A stretch of DNA of 64,000 bases from Centroberyx gerrardi (GCF_048128805.1 NC_136012.1:13147725-13211724), one strand, 5' to 3'; shown: positions 25,397-38,130, numbered from the stretch's first letter. Program-made: numbers and translations. Notes: generated by a model not told the origin, from the letters alone.

Positions 25397-26517
25397 GTAA
25401 AGCCTTGCTTACTTTTTTTCCCCCACCTACTTCACTACCGGCTATCACAATGCCTACTGAATATATTTTGCATGCAAGTTTCAATATGCTACATTACTGG
25501 TGGTGATAATAACAGGTTTTTCATATGTCAGCTTGATATGTGAATATTACTTTACATTATGCTACAGAATAAATCTTGCTGCTCTAGGCAAGATTATTAT
25601 TGTTATGAAAAGCTGTTATTTGCCATATTAACATGAATACATTGACTACCAAACCTACAATTTAGAGAGGTTGAAACTGACTCATAAACATTACCTTAGT
25701 ATGCTGTGCATCTCTTTTGGCTTGATATCAGTGTATTAGTTCCAGCTGAAAGGCTTAGGCAGAAACCTGCTCCTGCTCCTTTCAAATTACAGCAGTAAGG
25801 CTGAATACAGCCACCTGTGTGTTTCTCTGTGTCTCTTGCCACTGTCTCTCTACAACAATGGATCATGAAAGCCGGCCCTCCTGTTACTGGGCAGGGCCAG
25901 ACACTGACAAGTTTCTGTAAATGCTTAGAGTGATAAAACAGAAAAAAATGAGCCTGACGGAGTGAGAATTTATTAATGTCAAGCTCAGTTATTACAACCT
26001 AACCATATTTTCTGCCCTTCATTATTCATTTGCTATTAATTTTTATCCTATTTTCTGTTTGTATAATTTTCAAAAATCTTTGCATATAGAGGGCGCTCAG
26101 GTCATTTTGTTCACTGTAGTAAAGCTTTCCAGGTTTGTCATTAAAGTATTTTTCTGAGGCACCAAACAGGCCATGTTGCTGTTTCCTACCACAAATAACA
26201 TTTGCCAGTGACTTCACTCTGCACATGAATTTATTTGACTGTAGTGCATTTGTAAATTTGTAACATAGCCATACTCATATGTCCCTTTGGCAAATAGATT
26301 ATAGCAATAAATTAGCCAGGATCAAGACAGTATACTGCTCTGAGTTGGTCTGTTGGATGATTCATATTATATTGCATTATAGTCTCAACGAAAGATATAC
26401 AGACTGCATATATACATTTGAATTGCAAATTTGTTGTCTGTGCCATTTGTTTCATTGCTTCATCTGCCCATTGTTTCAGCTGAAAAAACAAACCTATAAT
26501 TTGACAACGAAGACACT
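25397..26517 (+). other. Presumed first intron of the transporter-YrdC gene
   Basis: No coding exon or clear repeat is visible. A pyrimidine/acceptor signal (CCATTGTTTCAG) ends at 26479, which could mark the start of the coding exon that includes the ATG at 26518. Confidence 0.4.
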
Positions 26518-29500
26518 ATGGCAACACCAGATGGTTTTCCAGCCAGTTTCTATGGCGAGCCAGGAGTGCTAGGCATGTTAGCCAATGGGATCAGTGCATT
26601 CCTCGTACTTCTACAGAACTTCAATACAGCACACACTGGCATCGCACCAGTGGGGGTGGAGAACATCCTTGCAGGTAAAACTTAGAACAAATATAGTATT
26701 TTCATTACATTTCAGTTTTTTAACCTGTGCATTGTTTCGCTTGCCTACACATGAGCTGACAGCTACCAACCAAGAACATTGTGATCCTTGACATTTAAAC
26801 ATTTAAACTCAAATACAATTTTGAATGCATCCAATATGTTGGCTATAATCTTATTGGCATAAGGATTGTTCATGTTTGCCTTACAGTAACTTACTCAACA
26901 ATGCTTTTGCAGGTGTTCACCTCATCCTGATTGGCGGTATATGCCAAGTGGTAGCCGGCCTGCTCTCCTTCAGAAAATACGATCATCTGAGTGGCACTTC
27001 CTTCATGGGCTATGCTGCTCTCTGGGGCAGTTATGGTGCCACCCGAATCTACTTTGGTGCAGTAACTGAAACTCCCACTACAGTACTCCTACCCCATGAG
27101 ATGATGAACAATATGTCTCTGTCCACTAACCTGATGAGCAACATGTCTCTGAATGCCACTACAGACACCCCTGTTTGCCTCTCATGTCTGTCCCTAAAAG
27201 AGTCGGCCATCTCTGGTCTGGTACCCTATATCCTTCTCTCTTTTCTCCTTGCTTTCTGCTCCGCCACAGTCAACTTCATCATGCCTTTTGTTTTTGGGGC
27301 GATCACAGCCACCTTAGTGTTTGAAGCAGTGGCTCTGGTGGCCACCTCATGGGCTCTCGTGGTCTCTGGGGTCCTGGAGTTTCTCATCCTGATCTTTGCC
27401 ATCTACGGCTCGGCTGCACTGCTTGTCAAAGGCCTGACTCAACGTCTAGCCCTCAAGGGCTTTGGGACCCCCCTCTTCAATGTCCTCCTGCTAGGGACCA
27501 CCAACGTAACAAGTGCCCAGAACATTGGCCAGGAGAAGAAGAAGAACACAAAATATGCAGAGCCAATGGCCTTGGGTTTCTTCTGTGACACTATTGCTTC
27601 CTTCATCTTCGCTTTCTACAGCTTTGGGTACATTAAGTCCTTTGCCTTAGGAGTTGCATGGGTCTCAATCATCATTGCTGCCCAGCTGTTCTCCAGCTAT
27701 TATGCCCATCTGCGGCAAGATTGCTACTACACCACAAAGTTTGGTCTTCATGCTACATATTGGCTGATCAAGGCTTGGGGTGAGTTTGTGGCATCTGTTC
27801 TGATTGTGGAAGACAGTAAAGTGGCCTCTGGGAGGGAACCAATGGTGGGCGATTGGTTCTTTGTGGTGGCAGCCTTGGTGCTCTGCGTGGGAAGCCTGAA
27901 CACAGATACCCTGGAACTCATCCACAACATGCTGTTCCTCCTGCTCACAGTCTCCACCATCCCCCAGATCCCTCTCCAGGGATACTATATCTTCTTTGGT
28001 GTGGCCTGTTCCCTGTTCACCGCAGTCTCCCTCTATGGCACCTTCTCTCGGCTCATCAACACCATAGCAGAGAAGTCCCTGATCCCCGTAGGCCCCCAGC
28101 CCGTCTCCACCAGCCGGCTTCAGAAGGCTCTGAGTTGCGGCAGGTCCAAAGGGAGAGACCAGGGGGCGCTGCTCCATGCTGAACAGACCCCAGATGCACT
28201 GTTCTACCTTTGCAATGGGGTGGCAGCTCTCTCAGCACTCCATGCAAGTGCGTCCAGCATGAACTCCTTCTTCCTCCATCTGACTGTCCCTTGGGTCCTC
28301 ATCTCTGGAGCCATCATCCAGGCCTATGTCAGCCGGCTGCAGGTCACAGGAGGTGGGCGCTTTGGGTCAGTCATCCCGTCCTTCTATGTAGCAGTATGGG
28401 CAACCTGGACCTGGTTCAGATTTGCAGGTATGTCTGTAAAAATTTGAAATTAGAAGATAGATTTGTTGACTGAATTTCATTAATTAAGTAAATTAAATAG
28501 ATTTAATTATTATTATTCTTCCAGGTGACCTGCTCCAGTTTTCCACAGAGGCAGCTTATGGCTTTACAGCGGGAGCAATTGCTTTCCTGGTCATTAATGC
28601 TTTCCTCATGCTGATTGGTAAGGTTAATTCGATTCTTTATAATAGAGCAACAAATTATTTTGTTTGTTTTTCAGCTAATGGTCTTATGCTTCTTCCATGG
28701 TTTCTGTCAGCTGCATATAGGAACCTGGTTTTGCTGTTTCTAACAACAATCATGGAGATCGTATTGGTCTGTTTCCTGCTCTCCACCCTGCAGCGACTGC
28801 CATACCAACTAGAAAGTAAGGATGGATTAAGTCTAGTCCCAAACTCATAATTTCCACTGAAATAGACTGTTACATCTAGAATTATATTTACTTTTAATCT
28901 CTATCTACACTAGCCTTTCAGTTACTAAAATATTGTGAAATTATTTTCTTTACAGTGGCCATGCTTGCAATCTTTTCAATAATCTGTGTATATGGAGCGC
29001 TGGCATCATTGGTAAACTGCATCTTCTCAGAGAGACTGCTACCTATGGGCCCACCCTTATTAAAGGTGACTTACTGAGAGACCCATATTCTATTTTATTC
29101 TATTCTGTTCTGTTGTGTTTTGTTCCTTTAATGACAATCTCCCTCCATCTATGGCCTGTCTCAGGAAGTGAAAAAGCAGGAGAAAACTCCAGAACTGCCA
29201 TGTCCTGTGGCTGACTCCCGACTTACCAGCAGTCTTCTGAAGATCGCTAGCCTACTGGAGGAAGGCGGGGTGTGTGGTATTCCCACTGATACAGTGTACG
29301 CCCTGGCTGCCTCCTGCAAGAATCCCCAGGCTATCGAGAAGATCTACAACATTAAAGTAAGATTGAAAATAAGCGGCTAGTTGGTGCCACTTTGTATTGT
29401 AATGTGAGACAGATCTATGGAACAACAGCTGTATCACGATAGGCCTCACTATCGACGTCAAACTCATGAACCTGTTGTCTGTGACCTTTTCCAGGACAGA

Positions 29501-30579
29501 CCGGCGGAGAAGCCCATCTGCATTTGCATCTCCAGCGTGGAGCAGCTAGTGGCAGCCATGCCTCCCTTCAGCCCTCTGCTCTGGGAGTTTATGAGGAACG
29601 TGTACCCTGGAGGCATCAGCTGCATCGTCAGCAAAGGAGACTGGCTGTTCAAACTAGGTAAAGAGGCCATGGCTGCTGCGATCGAACACCTATTTGCTGT
29701 ACTAGCGGATTCAGTTTAGAACATCCTTAGCTTACCTTAAAAATGGCAGCAGCTACAAGCATTCACTTCACTTTTTAATTTTAGGCGTGGGACCAGCTTA
29801 TGACCGCGTTGGTACCAAGGACAGCATCATGATCCGCGTCCCTGACCACACTGTGACCGGGCACCTGTGTGACATCACTGGACCCCTTGCCATTACCTCA
29901 GCCAATCCCAGTGGAGAGACAGACAGCACCCACCACAGCATGGTCATCAGGTAAGCGTCTCCTCACAGAACTCCACTGTACGCAAGTCCTCAAGCATGTC
30001 TCTTGCTATTCAACTGACCCACTATTACACCGTGTCATGTTTCAGTTTGGAGGAGAGATTCATAAAGTTTGATGCTGGGATAATTCCAAAAGAGTGATGC
30101 ATTCCTGAGGCTTGTATTGGGGCAGAATGATCTGATCTGACCTATGATACAGGATTTAATAAATCCTCTTACAGCAAATTAATTTTAGTGTGTCTAGTGT
30201 ATCAGAGTGACAAATGTGTGGTTTATCAGTCTATTATAGTATATTGGTAATCGTGGATGACATGCACATTCATTTATCCTCTCTTCTACCATCTATTTTT
30301 GCTGCAGTCGACTGGGACACAAGATCCAGGGGGTTCTGTGTGACGGAGACTCTAATGAAGTGGTGGCCTCCACCGTGGTTAACTGCCTGAAGATCAATGA
30401 AGGTACAATGCAAAATCTTTACCAGTAAATCGTCTTTGTTCCTTTGTTTTAACAAGCACTATCTCATTCAAAACTATGTTTCTATTTCCACAGGGACCAT
30501 AACCATTGTGAGAGAAGGCTGCGTTCCTGCAGTAAAAGTCCAGCAGATCTTTGACAGAGTGAAAAGCACTATGCTGTGA
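26518..30579 (+). CDS. Three-module Gpr1/Fun34/YaaH-like membrane protein fused to YrdC/Sua5 domain
   Basis: Ten coding exons: 26518-26674, 26913-28427, 28525-28617, 28675-28815, 28956-29065, 29165-29356, 29495-29657, 29785-29950, 30308-30402, 30494-30579. All phases agree; 905 residues. Residues ~10-260 open with EPGVLGMLANGISAFLV and GGICQVVAGLLSF...SGTSFMGYAALWGSYG, the acetate/succinate channel signature. The pattern recurs at ~266-465 (EPMALGFFCDTIASF) and ~478-670 (DALFYLCNGVAAL, then GGRFGSVIPSFYVAVWATW). An early loop has three N-glycosylation sequons (NMS, NMS, NAT). Residues ~673-905 form a YrdC domain: GIPTDTVYALA, KDRPAEKP, IRVPDH, ITSANPSGE, VASTVV. YrdC enzymes make threonylcarbamoyl-AMP for tRNA t6A; here the usual Gly of YGL is Ala. 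I know no named function for this fusion. A convergent paralogue lies at 42865-46914. Confidence 0.88.
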
Positions 30580-31443
30580 TTTTCACTTGGACCTTTTCTC
30601 TCCCTCATCCAGTCTCTTCTCTCCTGGTTCCTTACAGTTTCTGCTCCTCTATCCCCCTTTGCCCACTCAGGGACACTATATGAAGAATATCTATTTATAT
30701 ATATTATTTTAAGTACTGAATGTTAATAAGTGAAAACTAGTTTGGTGCTGGTTACATGCTTACCAGCTGTGATTGTTTTTGAAAATAATGTAATTAAATC
30801 AACAATAGCTCACTACTACAACTTAACAACTAATGTCGCTGCTAACATACACTTGACAAACTATGATAACTTTACAACCTCAACAAAGCATTAAGCCCAC
30901 TTACAATGAAGAAGTCCAACAAACAACATGCAAAATCTAGATAATGTTGTAAAAATAACACAACTTACCAGGAAACCAGGAAAACTGAAATTAATCCTCT
31001 ACTACTAGCTAGCGAAACACTTCCACGAGCAATCTGAATTGTAGAGAAATGTGAAATGGGGAAAAGCAATCTTCCAATGCACCTGCAGTGCAAAATAGCT
31101 GCAGCAGGAACAGCAACTCAACAAGGAGTCAGTTTGCGACTTCAGGACATGTAGATGCTAACCTTTCTGGCAATGACAAAAATATCTCTGTAAACTGACT
31201 TTTACGTTTTCTCATATGTACATAACCAGTGAGTTTGTTAGTTTCAAAGAATATCAAGGGAGGGTTCAATTATTGTAATAAAAAGTAATAATTCTGTAAA
31301 TATGTATTCATAAGTTTGAATTATACTGTACATTGACATGAATTGTGAATTTTAAGGGTCAAATTGAATCTCTTTAACCGTTTCTCCTGTTACTGTATGT
31401 GTTCCAGCTCATTGTATATTCTTGTATTGAATAATTCTTTGTG

Positions 31444-31559
31444 AATAAATGTTTTTTGTTTTTTTTTGTCTAATGTGGTATAACTTATATTTTTTAAAAC
31501 TGAATTTGTCCGCATGTATTGAAAATTCTCTGTAGTGTTTGCCACAATTTCCCAATAAA
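31444..31559 (+). terminator. Candidate poly(A) signals of the transporter-YrdC gene
   Basis: AATAAA occurs at 31444-31449 and again at 31554-31559, each followed by T/GT-rich sequence. They lie 0.87-0.98 kb past the stop, with no other gene between, so the stretch 30580-31560 is probably 3' UTR. Confidence 0.5.
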
Positions 31560-31839
31560 AGTTTACCATTCATGTATGCATGTCCTCATCTTGTGTTTTG
31601 CATTTCTGATAAAGGCCAATGTATAACCATGTCCTATATCATATTATGGGAAAACTGTCAACTTTCTTCTTCATAAAATAAATAAAAACTCAGTGCAGCA
31701 TGTTGCAAAAAAAATAAAAATAAAATAAAATAAAAAAAATAGTACTTTTGTAGCCAGTCTCAGAGCAGCTGAAAATGACATGGTGGCAGACAGAACAAAT
31801 AATTGTCATTCAAAAGAAAGCATTCAAACAAAGGGCAGG

Positions 31840-31985
31840 AAACAGGGGGGACAGGACAGCCTCTATGTGTCCTGTCCTATCCCACGTACTGCATGTCCTG
31901 TCCTGTGCTCGATGTGTCATGTTTCTTGAAGTTCTTGTTCTACGCTGTGCTGTCATGTCTTATAATTACACAGGACAAGACACAA
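31840..31985. repeat. GGACAGGACA/TGTCCTGTCC minisatellite-like sequence, left side
   Basis: Several copies of the word GGACAGGACA or its complement (CTGTCCTGTC) occur here and again at 33240-33325, on the far side of the L2 insertion. The two sides may be one repeat patch split by the LINE. Confidence 0.55.
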
Positions 31986-31989
31986 GATG

Positions 31990-33065
31990 ATTTGACCCCA
32001 AGGCATGGCAAGGCAAGGAAAGTTTATTTATATAGCACATTTCATACACAACAGCAATTCAAAGTGCGTTACATAAATAAAATAAAAATAAAGACATAGA
32101 TAAAAAGACAGTGTAAGAAGATTAAAAAGATAAAGCAAAGTGAAAGTGCATTCAAATCACATTTAAAAGAAAATGTAAAAGATAAAAAATAAATAAATAT
32201 TCCAGTGCAGATGAATGTTGCCCTAAGTTTCTTAAAAAGCCCTGGTGAACAGAAAAGTTTTAAGCCCTGATTTAAAAGATTCTAAAGTGGAGGCAGACCT
32301 CAGATTTTCAGGAAGTTTGTTCCAGGCATGAGGAGCATAAAAACTAAAAGTTGCTTCTCCATGCTTTGTTCTGACCCTGGGAACAGTAAGCAGACCAGGA
32401 GGGGTCTGGCGGGTTCATAACATTGAAGGAGATCAGAAATGCATTTTGGTCCTAAACCATTTAGTGCTTTATAAACATGCAACAGAAATTTAAACTCAAT
32501 TCTTTGGCACACAGGAAGCCAATGCAGTGATCTCAGCACTGGAGTGATGTGGTCCATGTTCTTAGTCCTGGTTAGGACCCTGGCAGCAGCATTCTGGATG
32601 AGCTGCAGTTGTCTAAGAGCTTTTTTAGAGAGACCTGTAAAGACACTGTTACAATAGTCAAGCCTACTAAAAATAAATGCATAATAAAATAAAATAAATA
32701 AATAAATGTTTTTCAAGATCCTGCTTGGACATGATTTCTTTAATTCTTGCGATATTTTTAAGGTGATGGTAGGCAGATTTTGTAATTTTTGGCTATTAAA
32801 GTTTAGGCCAGAGTCCATAACTACACCAAGATTTCTGACTTGGATTTAATCTTCAGTGAGAGGGCTTCAAGGTGAACACTGACTTTAAGTTTCTCCTCTA
32901 TGGCACCAAAAACAATTATTTCAGTTTTATCTTTATTTAGTTGCAGAAAATTGTGGCACATCCAGTCATTGATTTGTTCAATGCACTTATTTAGTGAGTC
33001 TATTGCCATGTAGATGATTAAGCAGTTGTTCTCAATATAAATCCCAGTCACATTTTCAAGACACC
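31990..33065 (-). mobile_element. L2-type LINE, 5'-truncated, minus strand
   Basis: Minus-strand frames 33051-32821 and 32818-32300 encode the end of an L2-family reverse transcriptase. Blocks include INDWMCHNFLQLNKDKTEII and later FSRLDYCNSVFTGL, AARVLTRTKNMDHITPVLRS and LHWLPVCQRIEFKFLL, typical of L2 in vertebrates. The two pieces are in different frames with one A-rich insert in the second, so the copy is dead. The 3' end lies near 31990, reading out as the TTTATATAGCACATTTCATA tail also seen at 19.3 kb. Only the last ~1 kb of the ~5 kb element is present, as usual for target-primed insertions. Confidence 0.85.
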
Positions 33066-33239
33066 CAATACCGGATTCATTATTTATTCTATTCTAAATG
33101 CTAAAAAGCTGCAAATGCAATGTAATTAATGGGCCCAATCCAATAACATTTTGCTTTTGCTATATGCATACAAAGATATGGCATGAAAAGACAATAGCCA
33201 CCTACTGATAGGGCGCACATCACACAGAAAAAGACACAG

Positions 33240-33325
33240 AAATGGACAGGACAGGACACAAAGGACAGGACAGAGCAGCTATCTAATGGTACAAGACCCT
33301 CTGGACAGGACAAGACAGGACACAA
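33240..33325. repeat. GGACAGGACA minisatellite-like sequence, right side
   Basis: Copies of GGACAGGACA and AGGACAAGACAGGACA flank the 5' side of the L2 copy, mirroring those at 31840-31985. Confidence 0.55.
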
Positions 33326-34197
33326 AACTTAGATTATTACATTATTATACACTACATTGGTAGTGAAAACGTTTCTCTCCCACTAAGACGAGGTAATCTG
33401 AAAAAATTATTTACCTTACTCAGACAAGTGTGACAAGTGTTCATGATGTTCCCTAAAATGACTGATGTATTAGTTTCTATGCGTATCTATTGGAAATCGC
33501 TTTGTAAATATGTCAACTTTTGTTTTAATGTTAGCTTTATGATGTCATCATTTTGATTGGATGATTGGTCATCAGTTTGCAATCTCCACCAAGTGTACAC
33601 ATCTTTAATTTATAAATAGGCCCGCCTGTTGTTACATTCTCATTTGTCAGACCTAGAAGAAGGTGTTGTCAGTAAAAGATATTATGCATATGGAGCCAGA
33701 GTGTGCGGTGCTTTTTTCTTCTATTCAAGTAAAGTCCTATCATGCTGAAATAAAGGTTTTAGTCATCACATCAGAGTAGGTGTTGTCTTTGTTTTGGTGT
33801 GTTCCGATCACATAAATGGAAATAAGAAGCATGCACTGAAACACGTGGGCGCTTGAAGAGGGTGGGAATTCTAAAGATAGCAGTTTCTCGTAAACTTGAT
33901 AACCCTGTTCATTTTTATGTTTGTAGGGAGGGGCAATGGTACAGAGTATTGAATTACTGAACATACACTTCTTTTTCCTTGTTCCTTACAGCTCCCAACG
34001 CGGATGGTGTGTGCAGACAAAGCTGAGTAACTGTATGTTACTGGAATTTCCTTCCATCTGTTATGAGCCCGCCACTCAGTTTGAACAATGAAGAGACGTC
34101 ATGTGGAAAATAAAAGCAAAAATCAGTCCCAAAAGAGACTTGACCTTAGACAGTTAGACTGCATCTATGAACATGTTTCTCCCAAAGCTAGAAATAA
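33326..34197. other. Spacer, no gene recognised
   Basis: Nothing recognised except AT-rich sequence and short frames without domain content. Confidence 0.4.
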
Positions 34198-34818
34198 GAT
34201 TGATAAGATTGATTGAGAGAGCAATATATTGACAAATGTCTTCAGAATTATTTTCTGTGTGTTCTCAATAATATGCCAGTTAATGCATATCCTATGAAAT
34301 ATTATCCCTTATGAATATTTTGATAACAAAAATCTTAATCAGTCATACTATTTGTAAATATAATCAAGACATAATCAATCTAATAGGAGGTAAATATTTT
34401 TTTCTGGTACCTCACCCTGAGAGCACTTGAGAGATACACCGATGTATACAATGATAGAAGCAAATCATTAACAAATAAAAATAGGCTCATGAGGAAACTC
34501 CCTCCACTAAGTAACCCATTACCAGGAGAAGCTTCATAGAATACATAAAGGGGAAAAACTGGTGTCAATAAGGTGAAATATTAACCATTGCTTTCTGTTT
34601 CCTTATATGTTGCATGCTGTAGATAAACCAATCATAAATAAACAGCTGGTTACAAAAGAGTGAATTATCATCTGATCCTATTTGAAATTTTCATGTGCTT
34701 CCTCAAGGAGGGGGCACATGCACAAACTGCACGCACATGCACACACACACACCCACACCTGCACACACTCATGAACTTGAGCACAGTAGCAGAGTGTTAG
34801 CCCAACCATCATCATCAT

Positions 34819-35214
34819 CTGACATTTTATCATGCCTGCTATTACTCATGTTGGTTTTGATAACACTCCAGCATGGAACATGATTACAGACATTGATTAT
34901 AGACGACTTTTCTATGAAAGCAAATAAGGGCCATAAAACTTGAATTTTAACAGCCACTGTATACATAATGTTGAATTTTAAACACCGCTGAATTCATAGC
35001 ATTGAAATATTTTACTTTGAAAACCATGTATCTGATAGTCATGATTATATCACTAAACAGAGCAAGTTTTTTCACTTGTTGTCACAGTGGACTGACGTCC
35101 CACCTACTAGGAACAACAACAAGTACAGCCATCCACATTGTTTCAATCATTTTTCATGCTGGAAATATCATCAAAAACAACATGAGTAATAGCAAGCATA
35201 ACAAAATGTCAATC
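34819..35214. repeat. ~395-bp foldback with ~65-bp imperfect inverted ends
   Basis: The left end TGACATTTTATCATGCC...ACTCATGTTGG is mirrored by AACATGAGTAATAGCAAGC...AAAATGTCA on the right. The same arm recurs at about 36897 and 41088 (forward) and 39705-39770 (inverted), five copies in all within 7 kb. Consistent with a small non-autonomous DNA transposon. Confidence 0.7.
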
Positions 35215-35317
35215 AACCTTGTGTTGTGAAATGTGTTGTTCATTCTGTGGAAACCTGTGTAGATGGACACAAACAAAAGAGCATCACTCTTAGGACGAAA
35301 TTTCAATTACACTCCCT

Positions 35318-35418
35318 TTTTCAGAATGACTCAATTACATTCCCTTGTTCAGAATAACTCAATTACACTGCCTTGCTCAGAATAACTCAATTACACTCCC
35401 TTGTTCAGAATAACTATC
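35318..35418. repeat. ~28-bp minisatellite (CAATTACACTCCCTTGTTCAGAATA type)
   Basis: About four units with scattered changes. The duplicated block at 39863-39945 holds about three, so the number changed after duplication. Confidence 0.8.
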
Positions 35419-35695
35419 TAATGTCTGACACACCTTTCTTAGTAATCTAAAAGAAAATAATTGCATCATGTATGAAACAAGTTCATGGTTTTATTCCCAA
35501 GAGCTTTGGGATCTCTGATCTTTAAAGCAGATACTTTTGCACTCTGGATGAGTGGTAGAACGTAAAATCACAAGACAGAATAACAGAATTTATTTTGCAA
35601 CATTTGCACAATGTTCGCAACATCTGGGCTCCCAAGGACAGGCTAGGCAATCAAGCCTGAATGCAATCATGCCGCTTCTGGCCTATCAGAGCACG

Positions 35696-36723
35696 TTGTT
35701 TTACGTTTTCAGTTGGAAGGACCTTGTGCTGCGCAAGTTCAGCACCTCCAGTCGCAGACTACAGCTAATGCATTTTCTACTTAAGGTAACTTTTATGTAA
35801 GCTTGTGTAGGCCTAAATAACATTGTTATCGTGTGCATACTGGCCACTGACTGGCGTAATTATTTGGTATATGCAAATCCATGAAAATCCATGCCCCTGG
35901 GAGAGTGTTCTTTTTATTTAACATTCAGTCCGCAAATACGAACACAGCGAGATTATTTAGATATTTTGTCTGTGTTGTCAATTTGCTGTGACCTCGTTAT
36001 GTGTTACCTTATGTGTGTTTTGAGTAAAACATTTCGGTCAATGTAAAACGTGCGTGTCCTTGCATTTATTTACACCTAACTTAGCTAAGTGATTTCTCCT
36101 TGTGTTTTTAGTCAGATTATTAGGAAAGCGACGAGAATTCACTATTTTTTTGATTTTTTTTCTTAAAGATTTCTCCTGGGGAGCATACCACCGAATGGTT
36201 TCACTATGCACGACTACGTTGCCACTTGCCAGTAATTTGGTGCCCCTCCGCTATAAGCCTCTTGCCCCCCCTGGATATTTGTTCTAGCGCCGACACTGAG
36301 CCTAAGTCATTATAATGAGAAACTTTTTCAAAATAATGACTTAGTACCGGTATCTCAAAATAATGAGAAACGGTCTCAAAATAATGACTTAGTATCTCAA
36401 AGATACTAACTCATTATTTTGAGGTACTAACTCATTGTTTTGAGATACTAAGTCATTATTCCCGCGGTGATGTAGTAGGCTAATACTCACCACCTGTCAG
36501 ATTGTTTTTCGAATTCGAAGCCTCCGATGTAGAGCACTAGTGGAGTCTGTCCGAAATATTTTCAAAGCAGGCTGTAAGTTGGCAAAATAGCGCGTCAGCT
36601 GACATGCATTTTTTTTTTTGTGTGGATTTGACAGAGTGAGAAATAGGAGGTGTGGCGTGAGAGCGTGTGAAGAGAGTCATTTGTGTGAGTCTCACGCTCA
36701 GTGCGTGAGAGTTGGCAGCTCTG
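35696..36723. other. Unit-1-specific sequence between blocks C and B
   Basis: No coding exon is supported. It includes a palindromic repeat region at 36300-36465 listed separately. The corresponding position in unit 2 (40227-40912) has different sequence. Confidence 0.5.
36300..36465. repeat. Palindromic element built from TCAAAATAATGACTTAGTA words
   Basis: Forward words CAAAATAATGACTTAGTA on the left are mirrored by TACTAAGTCATTATT on the right. The core at 36375-36423 has 23-base arms with one mismatch and a 3-base loop. The structure resembles a MITE. No coding content. Confidence 0.85.
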
Positions 36724-38038
36724 ATTTCTGTGTCCTACCATATACGCAGGTTTCCTCAGAATGATCAAGGCATGACATTTCACAACACAAGGATGTTCAT
36801 GCCAGTAACTTCAATGACCATATTAAGCTAATATCATACATCCTGCCAGCTTCCGTGTAACATACTGATTACTGCAGCAGGTACAGTAGAGGTTGACTGA
36901 CATTTTATCATGCCTGCTATTACTCATGCTGGTTTTGATAACACTCCAGCATGGCACTAAAACTTGGAACTGAAACAGTGTGGATGGCTGTAGGCTACTT
37001 GCTCCTGCGGGACATTAGCCCACTGTGACTTAAGTAGTAAAATAACTGTGCTCTGTTTATTGATATAATCATGACTAGATGTTATCTTTAATGAAGTAAT
37101 TACTGATGCAAGTCTCCAACTTGTATCAGAGAACAGGCAATACTTGTACTACATGAGACAATTGACAAGGTTTGATTACAAAACCTCTGATGCAGTCAGT
37201 GTCAGGTCAACTAACATTTCACCTTTACAAAGAACAAAAGCAGAAAAAGTCCATATAACGTGTCTCGATAAATTAAAACAGCCTCTTTCCAGAACACGAG
37301 ATCTTCTTTGTGATTGATAAGATTGATTGAGAGAGCAATATATTGACAAATGTCTTCAGAATTATTTTCTGTGTGTTCTCAATAATATACCAGCTAATGC
37401 ATATCCAATGAGATATTGTCCCTTATGAATATTTTGATAACAAAAATCTTAATCAGCCATACTATTTGTAAATATAATCAAGACATAATCAATCTAATAG
37501 GAGGTAAATATTTTTTCCTGGTACCTCACCCTGAGAGCACTTGAGAGATACACCGATGTATACAATGATAGAAACAAATCATTAACAAATAAAAATAGGC
37601 TCATGAGGAAACTCCCTCCACTAAGTAACCCCTTATCAGGAGAAGCTTCATAGAATACACAAAGGGGAAAAACTGGTGTCAATAAGGTGAAATATTAACC
37701 ATTGCTTTCTGTTTCCTTATATGTTGCATGCTGTAGATAAACCAATCATAAATAAACAGCTGGTTACACAAGAGTGAATTATCATCTGATCCTATTTGAA
37801 ATTTTCATATGCTTCCTAGAGGAGGGGGCACATGCACAAGCTGCACGCACATGCACACACACACACACCCACACCTGCACACACTCATGAACTTGAGCAC
37901 AGTAGCAGAGAACAAGATGCTCAGTGATGTTCTGGTCTCAGTGTGAGACATCAACACACTGTCTGAGAATGTGGATGATGGTTGGGCTAACAGGAAAGAC
38001 ACATGGACCTGTGAGACGCATGCATGTAAATACACTCA

Positions 38039-38040
38039 CA

Positions 38041-38081
<41 letters not shown>

Positions 38082-38130
38082 ACACACACACACACACCCA
38101 TGCATGCACAAACACACACACACAAACAAA
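38039..38130. repeat. (CA)n microsatellite
   Basis: Long CA run with GACA and TGCA interruptions. Open frames across it on both strands are compositional. Confidence 0.9.

Larger units (their letters stand above)
34198..37311. repeat. Tandem duplication, unit 1
   Basis: Block A (34198-34794), block C (34886-35695) and block B (36724-37311) recur in the same order at 37312-37910, 39449-40226 and 40913-41886. Copies differ by scattered substitutions and small indels. Within a unit, B is related to C in inverted orientation: TTGTGTTGTGAAATG and GGAAACCTG in C match the complement of B. The unit therefore looks like a foldback-type element or a palindromic region later duplicated. No gene is inside. 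Confidence 0.85.
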
